Origin: Nocardia donostiensis | GTDB lineage: Bacteria > Actinomycetota > Actinomycetes > Mycobacteriales > Mycobacteriaceae | DNA: 64,000 nucleotides | Assembly (NCBI RefSeq): GCF_002081715.1 | Contig: NZ_MUKP01000022.1 | Span: forward strand, 1-64,000 | Reading direction: 5' to 3' | Program-made: the position numbers and the translations under genes | Notes under the pieces: model-generated | What the model saw: only the letters and a program-made list of their open reading frames with translations | What the model was told of the DNA's origin: nothing | The model's database searches: none | Shown here: in pieces, positions 28,141 to 36,518 of the stretch | Numbering within the stretch: the stretch's first letter is position 1 | Layout: each line of letters opens with the position of its first letter

Positions 28141-28790
28141 TGCTGCCGGGGGAGGGCGCGTCCGGGCTGTCGCGGGAAGTGCGTGCGGCGGTCGGTGCCG
28201 CGGGCGCGATCATCCTGGCGAGCGCGCTGGCCGGCGCACTGTGGGGTGTGCTCGCCCCCACCGTTCGAGTGCTGGTGGTGGAGCCGGGACGGGAGGGAAC
28301 GCTCACCGGGGAGAGCATGCACCGGTTCGACGCGGTGGCGATCTTCGTCTGCGCCGGCGCGGTTGCCGGTCTGCTGTCGGCGGTGGGGGCGTGGCGACTA
28401 CGTCGGGCGCGTGGCCCGATCCAGCAGACGGGTGTGCTGCTCGGTTCGATCGCGGGGGCGCTGGTCATGGCCGGGTTCGGCGAAGCCGTTGCGCGCTGGG
28501 ACAATCCGCGGCCGGACAACCCACCGGCCGGGCAGATCGTCGCCCTGGCGCCGGAGGTCGGCACCTGGGCGGCATTGGTTGTGCAGCCTCTGGTGGCGTC
28601 GCTGGTCATGCTGTTCCTCGCTGCGCTGAGCACCTCCGACGACCTGGGCACCGGATATCTCGGCGCGATCGGTGACAGCACACCGGTTTCCGTCGCTGTC
28701 GAACCCCCGGTTCCGGCGGGTTATGCTCAGCCGCAGCGCTCTCCGGAACCCGCCCCACCCGGCCACACTGCCCCTCCGTCCCGGCTCTGA
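28140..28790 (+). CDS. DUF2567 membrane protein (Rv1591-like)
   Basis: 216 residues with four predicted membrane helices (for example AAGAIILASALAGALWG and FVCAGAVAGLLSAVG) and a proline-rich cytoplasmic tail. The family occurs next to bioB/bsaP in mycobacteria and relatives; its function is unknown. GTG start shares one base with the bsaP stop. Conserved position could mean a link to biotin, or simply old synteny. Confidence 0.75.
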   Translation: MLPGEGASGLSREVRAAVGAAGAIILASALAGALWGVLAPTVRVLVVEPGREGTLTGESMHRFDAVAIFVCAGAVAGLLSAVGAWRLRRARGPIQQTGVLLGSIAGALVMAGFGEAVARWDNPRPDNPPAGQIVALAPEVGTWAALVVQPLVASLVMLFLAALSTSDDLGTGYLGAIGDSTPVSVAVEPPVPAGYAQPQRSPEPAPPGHTAPPSRL

Positions 28791-28851
28791 CCCGTGCCAC
28801 GTTCTAGGCTCTGACCGACCGACCGAGGCAGGGCATGCAGGGAGAACGATC

Positions 28852-29388
28852 GTGGGTTTCACGAGTGAGCTCGTGGTGGCGGAGATCGACCAGCAGTTCT
28901 GGCGGGTGACCGCCCCGCTGACCTATCGCGGTAGCGAACAGGAATTCGTGGTGCCCGCAGGCTTCCGCACCGACTTCGCGTCCGTACCGCGCCCGGTGAT
29001 GTGGTTGGTGCCGCGTTATGGCGTCTACACCAAGGCCGCGATCCTGCACGACTATCTACTCTGTTCCGGTGTGGTCGGCACCGCTGACGCGGATGGGATC
29101 TTCCGCCGGGCACTGCGGGAGGCCGGGGTGTCGCTGCCGCGTCGTTGGATGATGTGGGCGGCAGTTCGTCTCGGGCACCGGCTCGCCGGAGCAACGGCGG
29201 GCGATATCGCCTTGTTCGGGGTGATCGCGGTGGTGTCGATCCTCTTCCTCGCGGTCCCGGCGACCGTGGTCACCGTGTACCTGATGCTGTTCTGGGTGAT
29301 CGAGCTCCTCGCGTGGGTGATCACCCGGCCGTTCCAGCGTGATGATGACCACCGACCACCGCCGATCCCGGACATGAAATCGGCCTGA
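28852..29388 (+). CDS. DUF1353 family protein
   Basis: 178 residues. The N-terminal part has the DUF1353 signature FxVPAGFRTDFASVPR and AAILHDYLL; many relatives are phage-encoded small proteins. The C-terminal third adds two membrane helices, so this version is membrane-attached. GTG start with GGAGAA 6 nt upstream; TAGGCT at 28805-28810 may be the -10 box. Function unknown. Convergent with nrtR. Confidence 0.72.
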   Translation: MGFTSELVVAEIDQQFWRVTAPLTYRGSEQEFVVPAGFRTDFASVPRPVMWLVPRYGVYTKAAILHDYLLCSGVVGTADADGIFRRALREAGVSLPRRWMMWAAVRLGHRLAGATAGDIALFGVIAVVSILFLAVPATVVTVYLMLFWVIELLAWVITRPFQRDDDHRPPPIPDMKSA

Positions 29389-29427
29389 GTACCGGTATCG
29401 CGATGGCCGGGTCTGCGGCGCCGCCGA

Positions 29428-30186
29428 TCACGTGGGCGGGCGCAGCGCTGCGAACTCGTCGGTGACGCGCAGTTCGGAGTCGGTGAAGCGGTACACCGCC
29501 GCCGGACGCCCACCCGCTCGCCCCGGCGCGGCCGTGGCGCCGGTCGGTGTCAGGACTTTGCGGCGGCTGAGCACCCGCTGCAGGTTCGTGGTGTCCACGT
29601 CGTAACCGAGTGCCGCGCGGTAGATTTCACGCAATGTCGACATGGTGAAGCTGTCCGGGGCCAGCGCGAAGGCGATATTGGTGTAGGACAGTTTGGCGGC
29701 CAGCCGGGTGCGGGCGTGCTCGACGACCACACCATGATCGAACGACATCCGCGGCAGATCTGTCACCGGATGCCAGGCGGTGTCCGGCGGTAGTTGTGGA
29801 TCGGCGGTGAGCGGAACCAGCCCCAGATACGCCGAGGCGATCCGCCGGGGTGCTGGTACCCGGTCGGGCGCGCTGAATACCGACAGCTGCTCGAGATGGC
29901 TCAATTCCTGCACATCCACCTTCTCCGCCAGCTGCCGCCGCGCCGAGGTGTCGAGGTCCTCGTCGTCGCGTAACCGTCCGCCGGGTAGCGACCAGCTGCC
30001 CGCCTGCGGGTCAAGCGCTCGCTGCCACAGCAGCACCGCCAACTCGGTCCGCTGCCCGGCCTTACGCGGTCGATTACTCGTCCCTGACCGACCGGCAGCG
30101 TCCTGACCTGCGGGGGTATCCGACGGGAAGTCGCGAACCTGGAACACCGCGGTGAGCGATTCGTGGATGGTGTTACCATGGGGCAT
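29428..30186 (-). CDS. nrtR: Nudix-related regulator of NAD synthesis, NrtR
   Basis: 252 residues: an N-terminal Nudix-fold domain and a C-terminal winged helix (from about 165, YTNIAFALAPDSFTMSTLRE). The Nudix box at 70-92 is degenerate: RQLAEKVDV stands where catalytic enzymes have REUxEExGU, so two catalytic glutamates are lost and it should sense ADP-ribose or a related NAD metabolite rather than hydrolyse it. Divergent from nadA with a perfect palindrome in between. On its own strand TACAAT lies 7 nt before the ATG, a leaderless promoter that the operator covers. Confidence 0.88.
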   Translation of the reverse strand: MPHGNTIHESLTAVFQVRDFPSDTPAGQDAAGRSGTSNRPRKAGQRTELAVLLWQRALDPQAGSWSLPGGRLRDDEDLDTSARRQLAEKVDVQELSHLEQLSVFSAPDRVPAPRRIASAYLGLVPLTADPQLPPDTAWHPVTDLPRMSFDHGVVVEHARTRLAAKLSYTNIAFALAPDSFTMSTLREIYRAALGYDVDTTNLQRVLSRRKVLTPTGATAAPGRAGGRPAAVYRFTDSELRVTDEFAALRPPT

Positions 30187-30209
30187 GTTTTCGATTGTAA
30201 GTCGAAAAC
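30187..30209. promoter_or_regulatory. NrtR box between nrtR and nadA
   Basis: Perfect palindrome GTTTTCGA-N7-TCGAAAAC. It begins on the base next to the nrtR ATG and overlaps its -10 box. Position and symmetry point to NrtR control of both nrtR and nadABC. Confidence 0.87.
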
Positions 30210-30263
30210 CTGGTTTGGTGCGAATCGGCCGACTCGCCGAACGCACGAAGGAAGGGAGCCATC

Positions 30264-31319
30264 ATGGCGACGATGGGAGCAGAGCTGGCCCCGGCGCCGG
30301 GCACCGCGCTGCTGGAGCAGATCACCGACGGTCCGTCGGGATACACCGGAATCGAGGCGAACGCCGCATGGGCCGCCGAGATCGAACGACTGGCCAGAAT
30401 GCGCAACGCGACCATTCTCGCGCACAACTATCAGCTGCCCGAGATCCAGGACGTGGCCGACCACGTCGGAGACTCGCTGGCGCTGTCGCGGATCGCGGCC
30501 GAAGCGCCCGAGGACACCATCGTGTTCTGCGGCGTGCATTTCATGGCCGAAACCGCCAAGATCCTCAGCCCCGGCAAAACTGTGCTCATCCCCGACCAGC
30601 GGGCAGGCTGCTCGCTGGCCGACTCCATCACCGCCGACGAACTGCGCGACTGGAAAGCCGAACACCCGGACGCGGTGGTGGTGTCGTATGTGAACACCAC
30701 CGCGGCGGTCAAGGCGCTCACCGACATCTGCTGCACCTCCTCCAACGCCGTCGACGTGGTCGCCTCCATCGACCCAGGGCGCGAGGTGCTGTTCCTGCCG
30801 GATCAGTTCCTCGGCGCGCACGTCAAGCGGGTCACCGGCCGGGAGAACATGCACATCTGGATGGGGGAATGCCATGTGCACGCCGGTATCAACGGTGACG
30901 AGCTGAACGAACAGGCCCGCACCCACCCCGACGCGGAACTGTTCGTGCACCCCGAATGCGGTTGCGCCACCTCCGCGCTGTACCTGGCGGGGGAGGGTGA
31001 ATTCCCGGCCGACCGCGTGCACATCCTGTCCACCGGCGGCATGATCGACGCGGCCAAAGCGGCGAAATCCAACCAGGTGCTGGTCGCCACCGAGGTCGGC
31101 ATGCTGCACCAGCTGCGCAAAGCCGCGCCCGGCGTCGACTTCCAGGCCGTCAACGACCGCGCGGCCTGCCAGTACATGAAGATGATCACCCCCGCCGCGC
31201 TGCTGCGCTGCCTGGCCGACAACCGCGACGAAGTACACGTCGACCCGGAAACCGCGGCCCTGGCCCGTAACTCGGTGCAGCGCATGATCGAGATCGGCAA
31301 CCCCGGCGGCGGGGAGTGA
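30264..31319 (+). CDS. nadA: Quinolinate synthase
   Basis: Condenses iminoaspartate with dihydroxyacetone phosphate to quinolinate, using one [4Fe-4S] cluster. 351 residues. The three cluster ligands line up with the E. coli ones: C116 (GCSLAD), C203 (GECHVH) and C302 (ACQYMK). ATG follows AAGGAAGGG. First gene of nadA-nadB-nadC, under the NrtR box. Confidence 0.96.
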   Translation: MATMGAELAPAPGTALLEQITDGPSGYTGIEANAAWAAEIERLARMRNATILAHNYQLPEIQDVADHVGDSLALSRIAAEAPEDTIVFCGVHFMAETAKILSPGKTVLIPDQRAGCSLADSITADELRDWKAEHPDAVVVSYVNTTAAVKALTDICCTSSNAVDVVASIDPGREVLFLPDQFLGAHVKRVTGRENMHIWMGECHVHAGINGDELNEQARTHPDAELFVHPECGCATSALYLAGEGEFPADRVHILSTGGMIDAAKAAKSNQVLVATEVGMLHQLRKAAPGVDFQAVNDRAACQYMKMITPAALLRCLADNRDEVHVDPETAALARNSVQRMIEIGNPGGGE

Positions 31320-31341
31320 ACCGCGTTCGCAGGGGGCGACG

Positions 31342-33048
31342 ATGAGCATCGCGTCGGCGGGGTGGGCGTGGGAGGCTGCGGCCGACCTGGTGGTGCTCGG
31401 TGGCGGTGTCGCCGGGTTGACGGCGGCGCGGACCGCGTCGCTGCTCGGGCTGCGCGTGCTGATTCTGAGCAAAGGTGGGCCGACCGACACCTCCACCCAG
31501 TACGCGCAGGGCGGTATCGCGGTGGTCGCACCGCAAGGTGATTCGGTGGCCGCGCACGTCGAGGACACGGTCGCGGCCGGGGGTGGGCTGTGCGATCCCG
31601 CCGCAGTCGAGTCCATCGTCGCGGACGGTCCCGCCGCGGTGGCCGCGTTGACCGATCTGGGCGCGGTATTCGACCTCGGCCGCGACGGGCAGATCTCGCG
31701 CACCCGGGAAGGCGGGCACAGCACTCGGCGCATCATTCACGCCGGCGGCGACGCGACCGGCGCGGAAATCCAGCGGGCGCTGGGTGCCGCCGGACTGCCA
31801 GTGCTGTTCGGCACCGCCGCGCTCGAGGTGGTCACCGGCAGCGGGGGGCAGGGCGGCCGTGGAGTTCAAGGAGTGGTGGCGGTGTCAGAGCGCGGGCTCG
31901 GTGTCGTGCACGCGCCCGCGGTCCTGTTGGCCACCGGCGGGCTCGGCCAGCTGTACGCGCTGAGCACCAATCCGGCCGGGGCGACCGGCGACGGGATCGC
32001 GCTGGCATTGTGGGCAGGAGCCCAGGTGGCCGACCTGGAGTTCGTGCAGTTCCATCCGACCGTGCTCTACACCCCCGGCGGGCTCGGCCGCAGACCGCTG
32101 ATCAGCGAGGCGGTGCGCGGGGAGGGCGCGGTTCTGGTCGACTCCCGTGGCGATTCGGTCACCGCGGGGGTGCATCCACGCGGTGACCTCGCCCCCCGCG
32201 ATGTAGTCGCGCGGGCCATCGCCGAACGGATGCGGTTGCTGGGCGAGGACCACGTCTACCTCGACGCGCGCGCCCTCGACGGTTTCGCGCAGCGTTTCCC
32301 GACGGTCACCGCCTCCTGTCTGGCTGCGGGTATCGATCCTCGCACCGAGCTGATCCCGGTAGCACCCGCTGCCCACTATCAGTGCGGCGGCGTGGTCACC
32401 GACCTGCACGGCCGCACGACGGTGCCCGGGTTGTACGCGGCAGGCGAGGTGGCGCGCACCGGACTGCACGGCGCCAACCGGTTGGCTTCCAACAGCCTGC
32501 TGGAGGGCCTGGTTGTCGGCGAGCGCGCAGGCGCGGCAGCTGCCGAACGCCTCGGCGCACCGGCCCGCATCACCCAGCTGCCCACTCGGCGCCGCCCGCG
32601 CGCCCGCCGCGGCCTGGTGCAGATGACGATGACCGCGCACGCCGCCGTCATCCGCGACGCCGCCGGTCTGGAGCGAGCCGCACGGGAGTTGGCGAACGAA
32701 CTGACGCAGATCGGTCCGCACGCTGTCGACACGGCGGCCATGGCCCCGGCGGAAGCAGTCTCCAGCGACCGCCTGGTCGCCGAATTCGAGGACGCTGCCC
32801 TGACCGTCACCGCGCGGGCGCTGCTGCTCGCGGCGGCGGCACGCGTGGAGAGCCGCGGCTGTCACACCAGAGCCGATCACCCCGAGCCGGTGGCCGCGGC
32901 AGCACACAGTACCGCGGTCCGGCTGGACGAGTTCGGTATCCCGTGCCTGATGCCCGATCCGGGCGGCGAACCGAGTCGTCCAGGGGAAAACTGGCTGGGA
33001 GCTACGGGTTCGGCCGATATCGTGCAGCAGACAATCGAGGAGTTGTGA
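31342..33048 (+). CDS. nadB: L-aspartate oxidase
   Basis: FAD enzyme that makes iminoaspartate for NadA. 568 residues. GGGVAGLTAA binds the ADP part of FAD; STQYAQGGIA and EGGHSTRRIIHAGGDATG are active-site regions of the succinate dehydrogenase-like fold. The stop shares one base with nadC, so expression is coupled. NadA-NadB pairing avoids release of unstable iminoaspartate. Confidence 0.95.
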   Translation: MSIASAGWAWEAAADLVVLGGGVAGLTAARTASLLGLRVLILSKGGPTDTSTQYAQGGIAVVAPQGDSVAAHVEDTVAAGGGLCDPAAVESIVADGPAAVAALTDLGAVFDLGRDGQISRTREGGHSTRRIIHAGGDATGAEIQRALGAAGLPVLFGTAALEVVTGSGGQGGRGVQGVVAVSERGLGVVHAPAVLLATGGLGQLYALSTNPAGATGDGIALALWAGAQVADLEFVQFHPTVLYTPGGLGRRPLISEAVRGEGAVLVDSRGDSVTAGVHPRGDLAPRDVVARAIAERMRLLGEDHVYLDARALDGFAQRFPTVTASCLAAGIDPRTELIPVAPAAHYQCGGVVTDLHGRTTVPGLYAAGEVARTGLHGANRLASNSLLEGLVVGERAGAAAAERLGAPARITQLPTRRRPRARRGLVQMTMTAHAAVIRDAAGLERAARELANELTQIGPHAVDTAAMAPAEAVSSDRLVAEFEDAALTVTARALLLAAAARVESRGCHTRADHPEPVAAAAHSTAVRLDEFGIPCLMPDPGGEPSRPGENWLGATGSADIVQQTIEEL

Positions 33049-33908
33049 TGGATGTGAATGCGGGGCTCGACCGCGACGAGGTGCTTGCCGTCATCCGCGC
33101 GGCACTGGACGAGGACCTGCGTTACGGGCCGGATGTGACGACCGCGGCGACCGTGCCTGCCGACGCGGTCGTCAAGGCGTCGGTGGTGCCACGCCAGCCG
33201 GGGACCGTGGCCGGGGTAGACGTGGGTTTGCTGGTGCTGGACGAAGTACTCGGCGCAGGCGAATACGAGATCAGCGAACGAGTTCCGGACGGGACCCGTG
33301 TGCAACCCGGTCAGTCCGTGCTCGGCCTCGTCGCCCCCACCCGCGGACTGCTCACCGCCGAGCGGACCATGCTCAACCTGATGTGCCATCTGTCCGGTAT
33401 CGCCACCGCCACCGCAGCCTGGGTGGACGAAGTCGCGGGCACCGACTGCCGTATCCGGGACAGCCGCAAAACCCTGCCCGGTCTGCGCGGCCTGCAGAAG
33501 TACGCGGTGCGCGTCGGCGGCGGGGTGAACCACCGGATGGGTTTGGGTGACGCCGCGCTGATCAAGGACAACCATGTGGTCGCCGCCGGTTCGGTGGTGG
33601 CCGCCCTGCGCGCGGTGCGCGAACTCGCCCCCGATATCCCCTGCGAGGTCGAGGTCGACAGCCTGGAACAACTCGACGAAGTGCTCGGCGAGAACGTGGA
33701 ATTGGTGCTGCTGGACAACTTCCCGCTCTGGCAGACCCAGGCGGCCGTGCAGCGCCGCAATGCCACCGCGCCGGGGACGAAACTGGAATCCTCCGGCGGG
33801 CTCACCCTCGATATGGCCGCCGACTACGCCCGCACCGGCGTCGACTATCTCGCCGTGGGCGCGCTCACCCACTCGGTGCGCGTCCTGGATCTGGGCCTCG
33901 ATATGTGA
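33048..33908 (+). CDS. nadC: Quinolinate phosphoribosyltransferase
   Basis: Forms nicotinate mononucleotide from quinolinate and PRPP. 286 residues from ATG 33048 (GAGGAG upstream). Motifs: DSRKTLPGLR, QKYAVRVGGGVNHRMGL and KDNHV. The long open frame running in from upstream is a nadB shadow. An IS200/IS605-type element begins almost at its stop codon but leaves the gene complete. Confidence 0.95.
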   Translation: MDVNAGLDRDEVLAVIRAALDEDLRYGPDVTTAATVPADAVVKASVVPRQPGTVAGVDVGLLVLDEVLGAGEYEISERVPDGTRVQPGQSVLGLVAPTRGLLTAERTMLNLMCHLSGIATATAAWVDEVAGTDCRIRDSRKTLPGLRGLQKYAVRVGGGVNHRMGLGDAALIKDNHVVAAGSVVAALRAVRELAPDIPCEVEVDSLEQLDEVLGENVELVLLDNFPLWQTQAAVQRRNATAPGTKLESSGGLTLDMAADYARTGVDYLAVGALTHSVRVLDLGLDM

Positions 33909-33918
33909 ACCCCATAGC
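33909..33918 (+). repeat. Direct repeat copy 1 at the right end
   Basis: ACCCCATAGC, repeated at the other end of the element; AGGGTT follows 16 nt after its start in this copy. Confidence 0.6.
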
Positions 33919-33929
33919 CGGTCAAGGGT

Positions 33930-34030
33930 TGGCTTCCTCCCCACGCCTGAAGGCGGGGGATTCCAACCTCACGGTTGGGGTTTCCTGTTTCATCGACGGT
34001 TGCCTCCCCGCATCAGCTGCGGGGCGGTCT
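33930..34030 (-). ncRNA. Putative omega (right-end) RNA of TnpB
   Basis: TnpB proteins work with an RNA from the 3' end of tnpB through the right end. Here two stems can form: TCCCCaCGCC with GGCGgGGGA (33938-33960) and CCAACC with GGTTGG (33963-33978). The RNA would be read on the minus strand with its guide taken from the flank below about 33930, that is, the nadC end. Extent is approximate and inferred from the family. Confidence 0.4.
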
Positions 34031-35155
34031 CACACCATCTCCACAGGCAAGTACCGCCAGCCCGGCGGCTTGTATGTTCTTCGCGGCGTTTGCGTCCCGG
34101 TCGTGGACAGCACCACAGGGGCACTGCCAGTCACGGAGGTGTAGCGGCATCGAGTCGTTGATCCGTCCGCACGCCGAGCACGTCTTGGACGACGGATAGA
34201 AGCGGTCGATAGCAACCACTGTCCGCCCGTACCAGTCCGCTTTGTACTCCAGCATCGACCGGAACTCCGACCATGACGCATCCGAGATTGCCCGCGCCAA
34301 CTTCCGATTCCGGACCATGTTCCGCACGCTCAGATCCTCGATGGCGATCACTTGGTTTTCGCGCACCAAACGAGACGAGAGCTTGTGCAGATGATCGCGG
34401 CGACGATCCGCGATCCGCGCATGAATACGCGCCACTTTCAGCCGTGCTTTGGCTCGGTTGGCCGAGCCTTTCTGTTTCTTCGCCAACACCCGCTGCGCTT
34501 TCCCCAGGCGGGCGCGGTCTTTCTTCTCATGCCGAGGGTTGCTGACCTTCTCCCCGGTCGAGAACGTGTAGAGGCTGGTGATTCCCGCATCCACACCCAC
34601 CGTCGCATCCGTCGGTGTGTGTTCGGTGATGGTGTCTTCTACCAGGATCGAGATGTGGTAGCGGCCCGCCGAATCCTTCGATACCGTGACCTGCGACGGC
34701 TGCGCCCCCTCGGGAAGCGGCCGGGACCATCGGATGTTCAGCGGCTCGGCCTGTTTGGCGAGCTCGATCCGACCGTCGCGGTAGGTGAACGCGTTGGTCA
34801 TGTAGGTGGCCGAGTCTTTCGTTCGGCCCTTCTTCTTGAACTTCGGGTACTTGGTGTGCTTGCGCCAGAACTTGTCGAACGCGCCCTGTAGGTGCCGCAA
34901 CGCCTGCTGAAGCGGGACGTTGGACACTTCACCCAACCATTCGGTCTCGGCGTCCTTCTTCCAGGTGGTGAGCGCTTTCGCGGTGTCCACGTAGGTGACG
35001 CGCCGCTGCTCCAGCATCCAAGCCCGGGAGCGTTCTGCTAGTGCACGGTTGTAGACGTAGCGAACGCATCCGAACGTTTTCGCCAACTGCTCGGCCTGCT
35101 CGGGGGTCGGGTAGAAGCGGTAACGATACGCCCGCTTCACCACCCGAGATACCAT
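34013..35155 (-). CDS. tnpB: RNA-guided nuclease TnpB (OrfB)
   Basis: 380 residues, full length for the family. N-terminal OrfB_IS605 helix-turn-helix region (RYRFYPTPEQ), then a split RuvC nuclease with D189 (GVDAGITSL), E273 (AIEDLSVRNM) and D354 (HDRDANAAKN), all three catalytic acids kept. The zinc ribbon uses C326, C329, C345 and C347. The protein therefore looks active. Family knowledge says it cuts DNA next to a short TAM, guided by its omega RNA, which helps retain the element. Start ATG 35155. Confidence 0.93.
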   Translation of the reverse strand: MVSRVVKRAYRYRFYPTPEQAEQLAKTFGCVRYVYNRALAERSRAWMLEQRRVTYVDTAKALTTWKKDAETEWLGEVSNVPLQQALRHLQGAFDKFWRKHTKYPKFKKKGRTKDSATYMTNAFTYRDGRIELAKQAEPLNIRWSRPLPEGAQPSQVTVSKDSAGRYHISILVEDTITEHTPTDATVGVDAGITSLYTFSTGEKVSNPRHEKKDRARLGKAQRVLAKKQKGSANRAKARLKVARIHARIADRRRDHLHKLSSRLVRENQVIAIEDLSVRNMVRNRKLARAISDASWSEFRSMLEYKADWYGRTVVAIDRFYPSSKTCSACGRINDSMPLHLRDWQCPCGAVHDRDANAAKNIQAAGLAVLACGDGVRPPRS

Positions 35156-35196
35156 GCCTTACATAGTAATACGCTTGCGTGTTAGTTGATGCGCTT

Positions 35197-35206
35197 ACCC
35201 CATAGC
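35197..35206 (+). repeat. Direct repeat copy 2 at the left end
   Basis: Second ACCCCATAGC, 1288 bp from the first, again followed by AGGGTT (17 nt after its start). The two copies extend to imperfect repeats of about 22-24 bp. Confidence 0.6.
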
Positions 35207-35283
35207 TGAGGCTAGGGTTTGCGCGCTACGACCTTTGATCAACTCCGCGGCCGCGCCGGTGCCGCCGGGTCGCTTGTTCTCCA

Positions 35284-36462
35284 TCAGGCGGTGAGTTCGC
35301 GCTCCAGTGGGGTGCGGAAACGGGGGATCGGCCGCACCTCACCGAACCAGGTTGCGGCGCGCTCGGTTTCGGCGTCGATGAGCGCGGTGGCATCCGAACC
35401 CACGTCTTCGAGCAGGCGGACGACGATCTCGCCGTCGGCGCGTTGCGCCCAGCCGCCGACGATGCGGCCGTCGTACCAGATGCTGGGCCCGATATTGCCG
35501 TTACGGTCGAACAGACGCGGCGCGTGGGGGCCGAGGTACCAGTCGCGGGACTGCCAGCCCATCGGTGTCGGGTCGAGCGCGGGCAGCAGCGCCGCCCACG
35601 GCTCGGGAGCGGCGATGGGTTCCAGATCGTCGGCCAGCAGCAGACCCGTTTCGCCGTCCAGATCCACCTCGACTACATCCAGCGGCGCCAGGGCTTTACG
35701 CAACACACCGAGAGACCAGCCGGTCCACCATTTCAGGTCGCCGATCGGTGCGGGACCGAACGCGGTGAGCCACTGCCGCACCAGTTCTGTCCGCGCGGTG
35801 TCCGCGGGGACCGGCGGAATCCCCTCGGGTAACCATGCTTCCACCGGCGACCACGAGTATTGACTACTGGACCAGCTGCCATTGGGACGTCCGCGCACGA
35901 TGCGGCCCTCGGCGCCCAGGATCACCAGCACCCAGGTGGTGATCCCGGTAGGACGCGAATACGATTTGCCCGGCGCGGGATCGACCTGGGTGCGCAACGC
36001 GGGAACGTCCTTACTCAACTGAGCGCCGGTAGCCGCGCCGCGCGCCAGCAGCGCCCGATGGGTCTCGTCTTCCACCGCCGCGAGCCAGGCGTGCACGTCG
36101 CCGTCGCCGATACCGGCCTGCTCCAGCATCCGGCCGTAGGTGCGGCGTTGCTTGTGCGCGAGTTCGTCGGCACAGGCCGCCTGCAGCACCGGCACCAACT
36201 CCACCGGTGCGACGAACATGGTGCGCCGCATCGCCAGCATCCGCAGCAGCGTGCGGTCGGTATACAGCGCCCGCTCGACCTCGGCAGGACCGACGGTATG
36301 CCCGCGGGCCGCCGCCGACAGAAACACCGTCGCCGGGTCGGTGGCGTGCAGAACCACCAGCGATCGGGCTATTTCGGCGACATCGTCGACCCGGGAGCCG
36401 GTGGCCAAACGGTGCCGTATGCCCAGCCGAGCCCGCCGCTGGGCAACACTTATCGAACGCAT
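35284..36462 (-). CDS. Winged-helix DNA-binding protein (HTH_42, AlkX/YcaQ-related)
   Basis: 392 residues of the PF06224 family, made of repeated winged helices. Family pieces: HATDPATVFLSAAAR, MRRTMFVAP, and the C-terminal run MGWQSRDWYLG, LFDRNGNIGP, WYDGRIVGGWAQR. Relatives AlkZ/YcaQ are DNA glycosylases that unhook crosslinks through a QxQ or QxD motif; that motif is not clearly present here, so glycosylase activity is doubtful. Its end faces the IS element. Confidence 0.8.
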   Translation of the reverse strand: MRSISVAQRRARLGIRHRLATGSRVDDVAEIARSLVVLHATDPATVFLSAAARGHTVGPAEVERALYTDRTLLRMLAMRRTMFVAPVELVPVLQAACADELAHKQRRTYGRMLEQAGIGDGDVHAWLAAVEDETHRALLARGAATGAQLSKDVPALRTQVDPAPGKSYSRPTGITTWVLVILGAEGRIVRGRPNGSWSSSQYSWSPVEAWLPEGIPPVPADTARTELVRQWLTAFGPAPIGDLKWWTGWSLGVLRKALAPLDVVEVDLDGETGLLLADDLEPIAAPEPWAALLPALDPTPMGWQSRDWYLGPHAPRLFDRNGNIGPSIWYDGRIVGGWAQRADGEIVVRLLEDVGSDATALIDAETERAATWFGEVRPIPRFRTPLERELTA

Positions 36463-36518
36463 ATGCGAATGCTAGCGGTAGGTTCCGACAACTCCGGGTC
36501 GTCGGGTGAAACCTGGGA

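Larger units (their letters stand above)
33909..35237 (-). mobile_element. IS200/IS605-type element, TnpB only (IS1341 group)
   Basis: A tnpB gene with typical structured right end and no tnpA. In the element's orientation the right end carries two hairpins and the family-like run GGAATCCCCC...GGGGAGGAAG; the left end lies upstream of tnpB. Exact borders are uncertain: the right border is between 33909 and about 33932, and the left border about 35160-35237. Without TnpA it must be moved by a TnpA elsewhere, or it is immobile. It inserted directly behind nadC. Confidence 0.75.

Noticed and set aside
32382..33047. Long N-terminal extension of nadC
   Set aside because: The extra codons are a frame shadow of nadB; ATG 33048 with GAGGAG and the family N-terminus mark the real start.
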